Virus record (IMG/VR): IMGVR_UViG_3300046011_007628
Coordinates: 1 to 55,596 of that record
Length of the DNA stretch: 55,596 nt
DNA from: a virus
Direction: 5' to 3' (one strand)
A program made the translations under genes and the position numbers. Below the pieces are notes generated by a model that was given only the letters and a program-made list of their open reading frames with translations, did no database searches and was not told the DNA's origin. This document shows, in pieces, positions 8,807 to 17,179 of the stretch. How positions within the stretch are numbered: the first letter of the stretch is position 1; each line of letters begins with the position of its first letter.

Positions 8807-9418
8807 TTATCTTTTCTTATTTAAATATTCTGTAAGTAATGAACCAATTGCTCCTACTTTCTGACGTATAAATATCCATTCTTCTTTAGATAATTTATGT
8901 TCTGTATTAAATGCAATTCCTATTACTCCAATAAAATGACTGTCTAAATCATCGATTGCTAACATATAAAATGATTTTGTTCCATAATCACAAGCAAATG
9001 AATGTAAATCATAATTTTCATGTTCATTATAATTTAAAATACCTAATTCACCATCTTTATATAATTTAGCTAATGCTTTTGGAAATAAACTTACTGGAAT
9101 ATTTTGGAATATGTGTTGTATTGATTGTGTATTTGGAGATACTTTTTCGTAAAATAATGAAAATTTTTGTATTGATTTTCCTGTAGGATAAAAATGACCT
9201 CCATTATGAAATTGGGCAATCCATATTCTATCACATTCTAAAATTTCCATCATACCATCTAACTGATGATCAACCAATTCATTTAAATCAATTGCCTCTT
9301 TCATTAGGGATTCTTTGTTAGATTGTTTATTAAATTTAAGTTTAATCCATTCTAGTACTGCAGGGCCAATTACCGCTGTTATTAATGCAACGGTTATAGT
9401 AGTAATCATAGTTATCAT
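8807..9418 (-). CDS. Membrane-anchored GAF-like protein
   Basis: A 203-residue protein. Residues 3-25 form one hydrophobic segment, followed by a short coiled region. Residues 55-200 look like a GAF-type sensory fold, with DRIWIAQFHNGGHFYPTGKS and a terminal helix. Similar proteins are known from marine phages, but the ligand is unknown. The start overlaps the stop of the upstream gene by 4 bases. It may act at the host inner membrane during infection (inference). Confidence 0.72.
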   Translation of the reverse strand: MITMITTITVALITAVIGPAVLEWIKLKFNKQSNKESLMKEAIDLNELVDHQLDGMMEILECDRIWIAQFHNGGHFYPTGKSIQKFSLFYEKVSPNTQSIQHIFQNIPVSLFPKALAKLYKDGELGILNYNEHENYDLHSFACDYGTKSFYMLAIDDLDSHFIGVIGIAFNTEHKLSKEEWIFIRQKVGAIGSLLTEYLNKKR

Positions 9419-9981
9419 TTTTTCAAACTGTGTAAATATTTAAGTGCTTCTTCTTTATTTTTTAATAATTGTTGTTTACCAGAACCATCCCATTTTTCAA
9501 CATCACCAGCCTCAGTTATAAATTGGTCTTTTTGATTTATTAACTCTTCAAACCAAACTTCAAAATCATTAGTCATTCCATCAACATAATCATTTGTTAT
9601 TTGTTTTTCGACTTCTTCTAATTTACCTTGTTTACGTAATTCAGCCTCAGCATTTACCTGACAATTAAAACAATGTCCATACATTATATACCACTGTTTG
9701 TCTAAATGGGGTTTTAATGCTTTAGTACAACAAGGACAAAATAAAGGTAAAATTATACCTTCTTTTGCTTTATCTAATTTAGTAACATTTTGTTTAATTC
9801 CATTCTTAATAGTCCATGTACGACTATCTTCTTCCCACACATCTCCCTCACTATGGAATTCTTTTGCTTTTTCATAACCTATCCCCATCGTGGTGCTATC
9901 CCCGTATTTACCTTGAACAAGGTTACGAAGACGTTCTACATCACGTTGCTTAAATTCTTTTTTTAAAACCGTATTTTTCAT
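9415..9981 (-). CDS. Conserved phage protein with zinc-binding cysteines
   Basis: A 188-residue protein. Residues 1-60 include RDVERLRNLVQGKYGD and WEEDSRTWTIKNGIKQ, a pattern I recall from marine phage proteins. Residues 82-107 carry CPCC and CFNC, four cysteines in pairs that fit a zinc ribbon. The C-terminal part is helical and acidic. Function is unknown; nucleic-acid binding is a reasonable guess. Confidence 0.76.
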   Translation of the reverse strand: MKNTVLKKEFKQRDVERLRNLVQGKYGDSTTMGIGYEKAKEFHSEGDVWEEDSRTWTIKNGIKQNVTKLDKAKEGIILPLFCPCCTKALKPHLDKQWYIMYGHCFNCQVNAEAELRKQGKLEEVEKQITNDYVDGMTNDFEVWFEELINQKDQFITEAGDVEKWDGSGKQQLLKNKEEALKYLHSLKK

Positions 9982-9987
9982 TATATT

Positions 9988-10521
9988 TTATTTATTTATA
10001 ATGTTTTTGATTTCTTCTCTAATAAACTGGCGGATTTGTTTTATTTTTCTACCTTCTTCTATAGAACTACCACTTTCTTTTTTAATTAATTTATATTTAG
10101 TAATGCCAGCACTTTTCATAACAGTATCAATTATTCTTTTTATATTTTCTTTTGTTTCATTTGATTCTTTAGGAAATATAATAGTATTACCTTCTACTTT
10201 ATAATCTAATAAATTAGGTTTACTGGTTAGTGATTTGATAAAATCATCTACTGATTGTTTTGTTCTAAGAGGAAATGGTTCTCCTCCTCTTGCTTTTAAT
10301 GCTGTTTTCTTTTTTGAAGGATTTGATGGACCAAAATAATCTTCTATTGCTTTATTAGTATTTGGTTTTCTAATATTTGATAAATATATTCCATAATTAT
10401 CAATATTTTCTAAGGCATCTACGACTTTTTGAATATTTTCTGTTGTTGTTAAAATAAGATCTTGATCTAAGCGTATTGATGATGATTGATTATCTTCGTC
10501 TTCTCTAATATTGTAATTCAT
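9988..10521 (-). CDS. Unknown protein with tag-like C-terminus
   Basis: A 177-residue protein without a recognised domain. The C-terminal helix KQIRQFIREEIKNIINK looks like the N-terminal tags of neighbouring genes but sits at the opposite end. The middle holds alternating charged and hydrophobic stretches. It is separated by 6-7 bases from both neighbours and is probably cotranscribed with them. Confidence 0.68.
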   Translation of the reverse strand: MNYNIREDEDNQSSSIRLDQDLILTTTENIQKVVDALENIDNYGIYLSNIRKPNTNKAIEDYFGPSNPSKKKTALKARGGEPFPLRTKQSVDDFIKSLTSKPNLLDYKVEGNTIIFPKESNETKENIKRIIDTVMKSAGITKYKLIKKESGSSIEEGRKIKQIRQFIREEIKNIINK

Positions 10522-10528
10522 ATTGTTA

Positions 10529-11617
10529 TTAATTTTTTATACTATCTTCCCAATTACGTAACATCATATTACCTTTTTCATATGCTTCTTTTTCTAATTC
10601 AGGTAAATCACCATCTTCGTTTGTATTAGTAGTTTGAATATTATTTAATCTACCTTCTAAATTTTGAATGTGGTGAATCATTTCATGAGAAAATGAACGT
10701 AAAATATCTTTTGGATGTCTGTTTAAAGTAAATAAAGTAATTGATTTTTCTGATGGATTGTAATACGCTGTTTTACCTAAAATATTATTTGCATTTTCAT
10801 TATCATTGCTTATAAATTTTATTTTAGGTAGAGGTTTAATATTTAATCCGTTATCGAGCATGTATTTCGATAAACGTACGATTCCTTCTTTAAGATCCAA
10901 AGTTTTAGTTTGATTTTCTTTTACAGGAAATACGTTAGTTGGTATTAAATATAATGCTTTAGGTGTTGATGAAAATTTATATTTTTTATGAAATCGATCT
11001 AAATTTTTAACAATATATTCTTTATATAATTTACCTCTTTTAGAATTAGCATCATTGCCAATACCATCATCTGCTTTGGGGTGAAATTGAATTTCTTTAA
11101 TAATTACATCGTCTATATTATCATCTACTGTGTTTACAAAATTAGATATAATATCTAACATAGTAGCCATTATTCTATATTGTTCTTGATAGTTAGTTAT
11201 TTCCTCTCCTCCACTTTTTAAACCAAAACCAAAAGCCATATACATTTGGTGTTTACCATTAGTTGTTGTAGGTGGTATAGTTTTAATAAAAACATTTACA
11301 ACATAATCAGCATTATCTGATTTAAAGGCGTATTGATATGTACCATCACCATATTCGGGTGCCATTTCTTTTAATTTATCAACATAAGTTTCTATGCTAT
11401 AATTACCTAAAGTACGCCACTCAAATGGTTTAACATTTCCTTCTCCTAATTCATTTAAAGTATCAGAAGTATTATCATACCCACACTTATGGCAAAGATA
11501 TAAATCATCCCCACCATCTTCTTTAGACCACTTCCAATTACAATTATTACATATTATATCAGTAGCTGTAATAAGTTCGGTAAGGTGTTCAACTAATGAG
11601 GAAACTAGGATATTCAT
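10529..11617 (-). CDS. Zinc-ribbon protein with HExxH metallopeptidase-like domain
   Basis: A 362-residue protein in three parts. Residues 23-45 form a zinc ribbon (Cys23, Cys26, Cys42, Cys45). The middle 200 residues are unrecognised alpha/beta. Residues about 305-362 contain SHEMIHHIQNLEGRL, an HExxH motif, followed about 25 residues later by LEKEAYEKGN, which could supply the third ligand as in gluzincins. This suggests a zinc peptidase that processes a virion or host protein. A late motif lies 3 bases before the ATG. Confidence 0.78.
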   Translation of the reverse strand: MNILVSSLVEHLTELITATDIICNNCNWKWSKEDGGDDLYLCHKCGYDNTSDTLNELGEGNVKPFEWRTLGNYSIETYVDKLKEMAPEYGDGTYQYAFKSDNADYVVNVFIKTIPPTTTNGKHQMYMAFGFGLKSGGEEITNYQEQYRIMATMLDIISNFVNTVDDNIDDVIIKEIQFHPKADDGIGNDANSKRGKLYKEYIVKNLDRFHKKYKFSSTPKALYLIPTNVFPVKENQTKTLDLKEGIVRLSKYMLDNGLNIKPLPKIKFISNDNENANNILGKTAYYNPSEKSITLFTLNRHPKDILRSFSHEMIHHIQNLEGRLNNIQTTNTNEDGDLPELEKEAYEKGNMMLRNWEDSIKN

Positions 11618-11620
11618 TAA

Positions 11621-11632
11621 TTATAAATATTA
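11621..11632 (-). promoter_or_regulatory. Late-type motif
   Basis: Reads TAATATTTATAA on the minus strand, 3 bases before the ATG at 11617. Confidence 0.5.
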
Positions 11633-11646
11633 ATGAAAAAAATAAA

Positions 11647-12426
11647 TTATGATATTTTAATAGTAGTTGGGAGTGTTTGAGTTAATGGTTTGTAGTCAGG
11701 ATTTTCCATTTTAAAAATATCATATATTTTAGTAAACATATTAAAATTATGTTCTATATTACCTATTTGTTTTAATTGCCATCCACTACCTTGAATTTTA
11801 TCTTTAGCAGGACCTCGTGTAGCTGCTTTTAACCATACTATACCTGTATCTGTTACTTTTTCACTATGTGTTTCATTCCATGCTTGAGCATAGGCTGCTA
11901 GTTGTAAATTATATGAATTATGAATTGAATTTGATGTTTTAATATCTAATAAATATAATACTCCTGCTATTCTACATATAATATCTGCAGTACCTGCGAA
12001 TTTATATTCATCTGAAAATAAATGATATTCTGTTGCTATTAGTTCTGGTTTATGTGTATTCCAAAAATCAGCAAATTTTAATATCATTTTCCAAATTTCT
12101 AAACCGTATAAAGCATTTCCATCCTCATCAATCCAACTTAATTCATTTCCATTAAGAAAATGTTCAATAGCATTGTGTACTTGTGTACCTTCCCATGCTG
12201 CTTTTTGAGCAATAATTTCACTATTATGACCTACATCTTTAAGCCAATCGTGAAAAAATTTATTTTTAGGAAAATAGTTTAATATACTAGATACTGAAGG
12301 ATAATATTCCTCGTTTCGTCTGTAAAAACGTTGATCTAATACGTTAATTTGTTTATTATCAGAACTATATTGTATAATTCGTTTAATTTTAGGATCATGG
12401 ATAATATTTGAGTTTTTGTCTATCAT
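11647..12426 (-). CDS. PD-(D/E)XK nuclease, RecB/Cas4-like
   Basis: A 259-residue protein. The core is GTADIICRIAGVLYLLDIKTS, giving the Asp ... Asp-x-Lys order of the RecB/Cas4-type PD-(D/E)XK fold, followed by the QLAAYA helix (Gln and Tyr) typical of that superfamily. An upstream helix with EGTQVHNAIEHFL fits motif I. It overlaps the primase stop by 4 bases, so the two are coupled. Likely role: DNA end processing in replication or recombination. Confidence 0.85.
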   Translation of the reverse strand: MIDKNSNIIHDPKIKRIIQYSSDNKQINVLDQRFYRRNEEYYPSVSSILNYFPKNKFFHDWLKDVGHNSEIIAQKAAWEGTQVHNAIEHFLNGNELSWIDEDGNALYGLEIWKMILKFADFWNTHKPELIATEYHLFSDEYKFAGTADIICRIAGVLYLLDIKTSNSIHNSYNLQLAAYAQAWNETHSEKVTDTGIVWLKAATRGPAKDKIQGSGWQLKQIGNIEHNFNMFTKIYDIFKMENPDYKPLTQTLPTTIKIS

Positions 12427-13352
12427 AATGTTAGTTTTTTTCCTAGTAAACTAGAAAAGGTTAATGGATAAGTGTCTTGAATTAATTTTGTAAAGTTTTC
12501 AAAACCCATTTCGCTTGGGTCTTTATCTTGCATATCTACTAGATAAACTTCTTTACCTTCAGACATTAGCTTTTCACAAAAACTCAAGGCTTGTTTTTGA
12601 GCATCCCTGTCTAAGGCGATATATATTTTGTCAACACTAGATTTTACAATTTTCTTCATTAAATTAGATTGTATATTTTTACCTAGTAGTGGGATAGTAT
12701 TTCTTTTAATTGTTGTTGCATCAAATGGTCCTTCACACAATATAATTGGTAATTCCCAATTTATATATAATTCAAAAGGAATTATATCACGTGATACTGT
12801 TGGGTTTTTATATTTTATAAATGAATCTTTTTTAAATGAACGTCCTGTAAAATAATTTAATTTACCATTTGCATCGTATGAAGGAATAATTATCATATTA
12901 GCATATGGTCCTGAATCGCAATAACCCATATTATATTTAATTATATCTTCTTCTAATATATTTCTAGATTTTAAGTATGATAATGCATGTCTACCTATAA
13001 TATTTAATTGACTAATATTCAATAGTGATTTATATTCTTTAGGTAGTTCTACTTTTTCCTCTACTGTTATTTGTTTTTCTGAGAATCCTCCTTTAGTAAG
13101 TGATTTTAATTCTGATATTATTTCAGGTGATAATGGGGATAGTTTTAAAACTTGATATGCTTTTTTACCTTTTTTATCACATGCCCAACAATGCCAAGGA
13201 TTTTCACCCTTTTCATTTTCGTTAAAATTAATTTCTAGTTTTGGTTTATGGTGATTACAAAAAGGACAATGATATGCATAATTTCCTCTAGAAGTAGATT
13301 TACCTGTTCCTAATACAGAATTAACCAAAGCTATTAAAGGTTGATTTAACAT
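12423..13352 (-). CDS. DNA primase (CHC2 zinc finger plus TOPRIM)
   Basis: A 309-residue primase. An N-terminal zinc finger is shown by YHCPFCNHHKP and later WHCWACDKKG. The TOPRIM domain (residues about 200-290) has the conserved Glu in IILCEGPFDATT and the acidic pair in IALDRDA. Length and order fit the T4 gp61-type compact phage primases, which make RNA primers for lagging-strand synthesis. It starts a two-gene unit with the nuclease and has a private promoter fused to the terminator of the gene before it. This replication pair sits inside a late structural block. Confidence 0.9.
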   Translation of the reverse strand: MLNQPLIALVNSVLGTGKSTSRGNYAYHCPFCNHHKPKLEINFNENEKGENPWHCWACDKKGKKAYQVLKLSPLSPEIISELKSLTKGGFSEKQITVEEKVELPKEYKSLLNISQLNIIGRHALSYLKSRNILEEDIIKYNMGYCDSGPYANMIIIPSYDANGKLNYFTGRSFKKDSFIKYKNPTVSRDIIPFELYINWELPIILCEGPFDATTIKRNTIPLLGKNIQSNLMKKIVKSSVDKIYIALDRDAQKQALSFCEKLMSEGKEVYLVDMQDKDPSEMGFENFTKLIQDTYPLTFSSLLGKKLTL

Positions 13353-13355
13353 AAC

Positions 13356-13388
13356 CTTAATATAATAAAAAAAGCTTGGTTTTCCAAG
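13356..13388 (-). promoter_or_regulatory. Promoter of primase/nuclease operon
   Basis: Minus strand: CTTGG box, 19 bases, TATATTAAG, just before the primase ATG at 13352. The CTTGG lies inside the terminator hairpin of gene 13401-13757. Confidence 0.6.
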
Positions 13389-13391
13389 CTT
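13367..13391 (-). terminator. Rho-independent terminator
   Basis: Minus strand: AAGCTTGG, AAAA loop, CCAAGCTT, then seven Ts. It ends transcription of gene 13401-13757 and doubles as the -33 region of the primase promoter. Confidence 0.85.
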
Positions 13392-13400
13392 AATTTAAAA

Positions 13401-13757
13401 TTATTTTATTTTTTTGATTTTTGCTTTTGTTTCCTCAGCTTTTTCTTTAATAGCTTTTTGAGCACTTCTATATTCTTCCATTGATGTTTCAACTTCTTTA
13501 AGTTGATCTTCAAATGATTTTAATGCTTCACCAGCTAAACGATTTGCTTCAGATTTATTTTTATAAACACCCAATGTTTCTTCTGCTTTAATATCATCAA
13601 AAACAGTAGCTTCTTGAACCATATTTTCTTTAGTCATACCTTTTTTAGGTTTTTTAACTACAAAAAATTTACCAATTTCATCTACTGGGATGTGTGCTTC
13701 TTCTTGGATATTTGCTAATTCTTCTAGAATTAGTTTTCTTAAATCTGTTAGTTTCAT
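13401..13757 (-). CDS. Tagged coiled-coil protein
   Basis: A 118-residue protein beginning MKLTDLRKLILEELANIQEE, a tag of the type seen in the head-associated genes (LILE as a possible cleavage point). Residues 70-118 are a Lys/Glu coiled coil. It stands alone between a late motif and a strong terminator, so it is a single-gene late unit. A head or core role is inferred from the tag only. Confidence 0.74.
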   Translation of the reverse strand: MKLTDLRKLILEELANIQEEAHIPVDEIGKFFVVKKPKKGMTKENMVQEATVFDDIKAEETLGVYKNKSEANRLAGEALKSFEDQLKEVETSMEEYRSAQKAIKEKAEETKAKIKKIK

Positions 13758-13760
13758 TTG

Positions 13761-13772
13761 TTATAAATATTA
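13761..13772 (-). promoter_or_regulatory. Late-type motif
   Basis: Reads TAATATTTATAA on the minus strand and ends 3 bases before the ATG at 13757. No TTTGG box precedes it, unlike the other promoter class. Confidence 0.52.
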
Positions 13773-14219
13773 TAAAAAGTCTTTACTGTAGAATTTTCCT
13801 AAAATATTGTCGTTAAACCATTTATCAGGATTTTCTAACACACCATGAGTAAACATATATTTACACTCATAGTATGTTAGTAATTTTTTATTGGGTACCA
13901 ACTGTAGTATCTGACGGGTAAATTCCTCTTGTTTACCGTCCTTTATCAGTGCTAAGATTGGTTTTGCGGACCCAAAATATGTTTTCCAATCGGATTCTTT
14001 TTTAACAATTTCTGTTAATACTTTTCGTCCTCTTGTTACGGGCATTTCTGCTAATTCTTTTTTGGTTAATTTGCGCTTTACGTTGTGATATAGCGATTTT
14101 TTCCCTAAATACGATACTTCGCTCGGAGTATGAGTTACCATGTATATATACCCAAAAGTGTCGGTTGGGAAATCATCCAGTGATATTATTTCTTTATTTT
14201 CGTATAACCAATTATTCAT
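13770..14219 (-). CDS. GIY-YIG-like putative endonuclease
   Basis: A 149-residue protein. FGYIYMVTH followed by SYLGKKSLY resembles the two halves of a GIY-YIG nuclease motif, and DWKTYFGS and YYECKYMF further on also occur in phage proteins of this type. The usual catalytic Arg and Glu cannot be placed with certainty. It may be a homing or DNA-processing nuclease. It has somewhat more G+C than its neighbours. Confidence 0.65.
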   Translation of the reverse strand: MNNWLYENKEIISLDDFPTDTFGYIYMVTHTPSEVSYLGKKSLYHNVKRKLTKKELAEMPVTRGRKVLTEIVKKESDWKTYFGSAKPILALIKDGKQEEFTRQILQLVPNKKLLTYYECKYMFTHGVLENPDKWFNDNILGKFYSKDFL

Positions 14220-14222
14220 AAT

Positions 14223-15203
14223 TTATCTATCTATATTAATAAGTATTGTAGTATCTGTTGTAGGCGATGAAGGTAATGGTTGTGATAATTTTCCTATTGC
14301 TAATAAATTTTGATCTTCATCATATAATCCTACTGTTGTTACATATGGTGAGAATAAAGATGATGTTACATAACTATATGGTATACCTTCAGAACCTGAA
14401 ATTATAGATGGATTTAAACTAAAATTAAATTCATTTTCTCTTGCTGTACATTTATATTGTGTTTCATAAATTGTTAGAGAGGATGAAAATGAACAAGTTA
14501 CGTTAGATGATGTTATAAAATTTTCAATTACTATACTATCAGATAATCCATAAACAGAAGAACCAAATATTCCAGTTCCATAAGTATCAGCTAATGGCAT
14601 TGAATCACTAGTTAATACAGCAATCCCATGAGAATAAAATATTTGACCACAAATTTGTTGAGTAGAAGAAAATATTAAATTTCCTTCTCCATCATCATTA
14701 ATCGAACCACTGTCTGCACTCCATCTAAATGAACCAGGTTGTATATAATTTCCAAATAATTTTGCTGGAATTGATAAAACACCAATATATAAATTAGGTG
14801 CTGTAGGAAGATAATGTTCAAAAGTTAAAGTTGTTTGAGGATAATTAAAATATCTACCTGCAGAAGATGTAGGACCTACTAAAACATCTCCTTCTGAGTT
14901 TGCTCCAGGTATTAAACTTGCTGTTGTTACTGGAGATCCTAAACTTGCTGTTGAATTTAAAAAATTTGAGTAATACAGTTCTTTAATAGAACTATAAACT
15001 AATCTTTGGTATTGAGTAGATATTTGTCCTGTTGTTGGATCGCTTAGTGGATTAAATAAAGAACCTGTATTTAAACCTAAAAATCTATCAATACCAACAT
15101 TAGAACCTGTGAATGAAGCAGCACCATTAAAAGTAAATGATTTATTTACCTCGAATGGAGAAACAATTATATCAGATGCTTGAAATTGTTTGTATACGCT
15201 CAT
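14223..15203 (-). CDS. Tail structural protein, paralogue A
   Basis: A 326-residue protein rich in Ser, Thr, Gly and Tyr and likely all beta. It starts MSVYKQFQASDIIVSPFEVN and ends with YVTTVGLYDEDQNLLAIGKL. Both ends resemble those of the adjacent gene 15209-16255, so the two are diverged paralogues. Position before the fibre genes suggests a tail or baseplate appendage protein. No enzymatic motif is visible. Confidence 0.8.
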   Translation of the reverse strand: MSVYKQFQASDIIVSPFEVNKSFTFNGAASFTGSNVGIDRFLGLNTGSLFNPLSDPTTGQISTQYQRLVYSSIKELYYSNFLNSTASLGSPVTTASLIPGANSEGDVLVGPTSSAGRYFNYPQTTLTFEHYLPTAPNLYIGVLSIPAKLFGNYIQPGSFRWSADSGSINDDGEGNLIFSSTQQICGQIFYSHGIAVLTSDSMPLADTYGTGIFGSSVYGLSDSIVIENFITSSNVTCSFSSSLTIYETQYKCTARENEFNFSLNPSIISGSEGIPYSYVTSSLFSPYVTTVGLYDEDQNLLAIGKLSQPLPSSPTTDTTILINIDR

Positions 15204-15208
15204 TCATT

Positions 15209-16255
15209 TTAAAAATCTAATTTAACACGTATAAGAGCTTCTGATGTGAAATTTTTAGATAATGGTCTTGATAATTTAGCTACAGCTAATAACTCATTAT
15301 TATTATTATATAAACCTACAGTTGTAATATATGTTTGTGGATTATTAATAAAATCACTATATATTACTTCACCTGTAGAACCTGCAATAAAACTTGGATT
15401 TTCAGAATAATTAAATTCAGAACTTTGTGGTCTTACAAATATATAATCTGATGTAATAGTTTCTTGTGAATTAATTAAAAATGAAGCTCCTCCACTAATT
15501 GCTGTGTAAATATCTCTTAGTGGTGGTGCTATTGGAGCTACTGATGCTGTTGCAGAACCACTAAATAAAAATCCTATACCTCCGTCAGCTGGTACTGCTC
15601 TTAATGCACTCGGATTTAATAATATAGTTCCAATATCTGGTAAGAACCAACCATAAGAACCTGTTTTTGAAAATCCATCTGCTGTTGTTGCTGAACCTGT
15701 AAATCTAATACCTTGAGACCCCGACATTAATTGAAATACTCTCATTCCGCCATTCGTATAAACAACAGAACTTACATATTTACTATTATCTGTTAAAGTA
15801 ACAGAACCTGAAGATGCTGCTTGTCCTTTAAGTGTTAATGCTAATGAACCTAAAAATAATGATTCTTTATATCTAGATCTATCAAAAGAAATTGCAATAA
15901 ATTCAGATGAAGTAATTGCTCCAAAAATAAAATTAGAATTTTCATCTCCTAAAACTAAATCTTGATATTGACCATAGATTGTAGAAGTTGGAGAATAACC
16001 ATCTACTAAGTTATTAAAATTTAAACTACCACTTCCATTAGTATTACCATAAGCTATAGCAAATTGTACTTCAGCACCTATTTGTGTTGATGCTGTTTGA
16101 AAAATATTATAATAATAATTACCTGCTGTACTTGCTATCTGTGTAGAAGAGGTAAAAAATGTTGTTAATGAAGGTGTATTAGTAGACCACAATGTAGCTG
16201 TAATTGAATCACTACTTACTACAATATCTGTTGGTTGAAATGCTTTAAATGCCAT
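15209..16255 (-). CDS. Tail structural protein, paralogue B
   Basis: A 348-residue beta-rich protein. It starts MAFKAFQPTDIVVSSDSI and ends with ITTVGLYNNNNELLAVAKLS plus a short basic strand, the same framework as gene 14223-15203. Proteins with this ending are known from marine myovirus virions. It lies 5 bases after its paralogue's start region and 10 bases from gene 16266-16928, so they form one operon. Confidence 0.8.
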   Translation of the reverse strand: MAFKAFQPTDIVVSSDSITATLWSTNTPSLTTFFTSSTQIASTAGNYYYNIFQTASTQIGAEVQFAIAYGNTNGSGSLNFNNLVDGYSPTSTIYGQYQDLVLGDENSNFIFGAITSSEFIAISFDRSRYKESLFLGSLALTLKGQAASSGSVTLTDNSKYVSSVVYTNGGMRVFQLMSGSQGIRFTGSATTADGFSKTGSYGWFLPDIGTILLNPSALRAVPADGGIGFLFSGSATASVAPIAPPLRDIYTAISGGASFLINSQETITSDYIFVRPQSSEFNYSENPSFIAGSTGEVIYSDFINNPQTYITTVGLYNNNNELLAVAKLSRPLSKNFTSEALIRVKLDF

Positions 16256-16265
16256 GTCTTATATT

Positions 16266-16928
16266 TTATACTTTTGTTAATTGGAATGGTATTGTTGCTG
16301 TAGCTCCACTATCTCTACCTACAATATTTAATGTAGCTTGTAAAATTGATCCTGCATTAGCAGTAGCAGGGAATATAGCATTTACAGTAGTACCTCTTAT
16401 ATTTAAAGAAGTACCTATTACTGTTTTAGATACTACAGTACCTGTTGTTTGAGTTGAAGTATTTAGTGCTTGTGCATTTGGAGTATTAATACCAACACCC
16501 TCAAATGTAGATGTTAATCTAACATCAGAAATTGTAAATGTATAACCTGATTGTTCAGATGTATTTCCTCCAAAATAGTTTAGAGTTTCAGGTCGAATTA
16601 TTTGTGATTGACCTTGTTTTAAAGGAACACTTGGAGGAATAGCTAAAATAGGTAACTTAGCTGTACCACGAGGTAATGTTGTTAATTTATATTTCATTAC
16701 TTGAGTTTCATTAGGAAAAGCTTCAAGTAAAGGCATATTAATTAATGCCTCACCATAATAAGCAGATCCTGATGGGTGATTAGGATTATACAAAGTATAA
16801 TCAATTTCATCATCAGCTAAAGCAAATTGTGTTATACGAAACGAACCATCATTTTGAGCTAATAATTGACGGCCTTTAGTAGTTAAAATAGCATCTACTG
16901 TAACTACGGTATTATTTAAATATCCCAT
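16266..16928 (-). CDS. Virion structural protein, tail or fibre connector
   Basis: A 220-residue protein. The N-terminal half (TKGRQLLAQNDGSFRITQFA, ADDEIDYTLYNPNHPSG) is a pattern I recognise from marine T4-like phage structural proteins. The C-terminal half is Ser/Thr/Ala rich and may form a beta domain. Function within the particle is not known. A late motif lies 15 bases upstream of the ATG and appears to begin this operon. Confidence 0.8.
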   Translation of the reverse strand: MGYLNNTVVTVDAILTTKGRQLLAQNDGSFRITQFALADDEIDYTLYNPNHPSGSAYYGEALINMPLLEAFPNETQVMKYKLTTLPRGTAKLPILAIPPSVPLKQGQSQIIRPETLNYFGGNTSEQSGYTFTISDVRLTSTFEGVGINTPNAQALNTSTQTTGTVVSKTVIGTSLNIRGTTVNAIFPATANAGSILQATLNIVGRDSGATATIPFQLTKV

Positions 16929-16943
16929 GTGTTTTTATTTTTA

Positions 16944-16955
16944 TTATAAATATAT
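16944..16955 (-). promoter_or_regulatory. Late-type motif
   Basis: Reads ATATATTTATAA on the minus strand, 15 bases before the ATG at 16928. Confidence 0.52.
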
Positions 16956-16965
16956 AATTTTTTAA

Positions 16966-17175
16966 TTATTTTACTTCATTTTGAAAATTTTGTTGTAAAA
17001 ATTCTAAAGGGTAAAAATATGTTTTTTTATTATACGGAATTGGAGAATTAGGACTTATTGGATTTCCAATCTTAAATGGAGTTGTATTTTCTTTTGCTAA
17101 GTTAAAAATTTTTAATTCTAATTCTTGATCAGGTTGATAATTTAAAAAATCATATGTTGAAATCCAGTTAATCAT
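16966..17175 (-). CDS. Small protein of unknown function
   Basis: About 69 residues starting MINWISTYDFLNYQPDQELE. An alternative ATG at 17190 lies inside the upstream gene; I prefer 17175, just after that gene's stop. It is rich in Asn, Pro and aromatic residues. It is probably translated with the fibre gene before it. Confidence 0.55.
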   Translation of the reverse strand: MINWISTYDFLNYQPDQELELKIFNLAKENTTPFKIGNPISPNSPIPYNKKTYFYPLEFLQQNFQNEVK

Positions 17176-17179
17176 ATTA

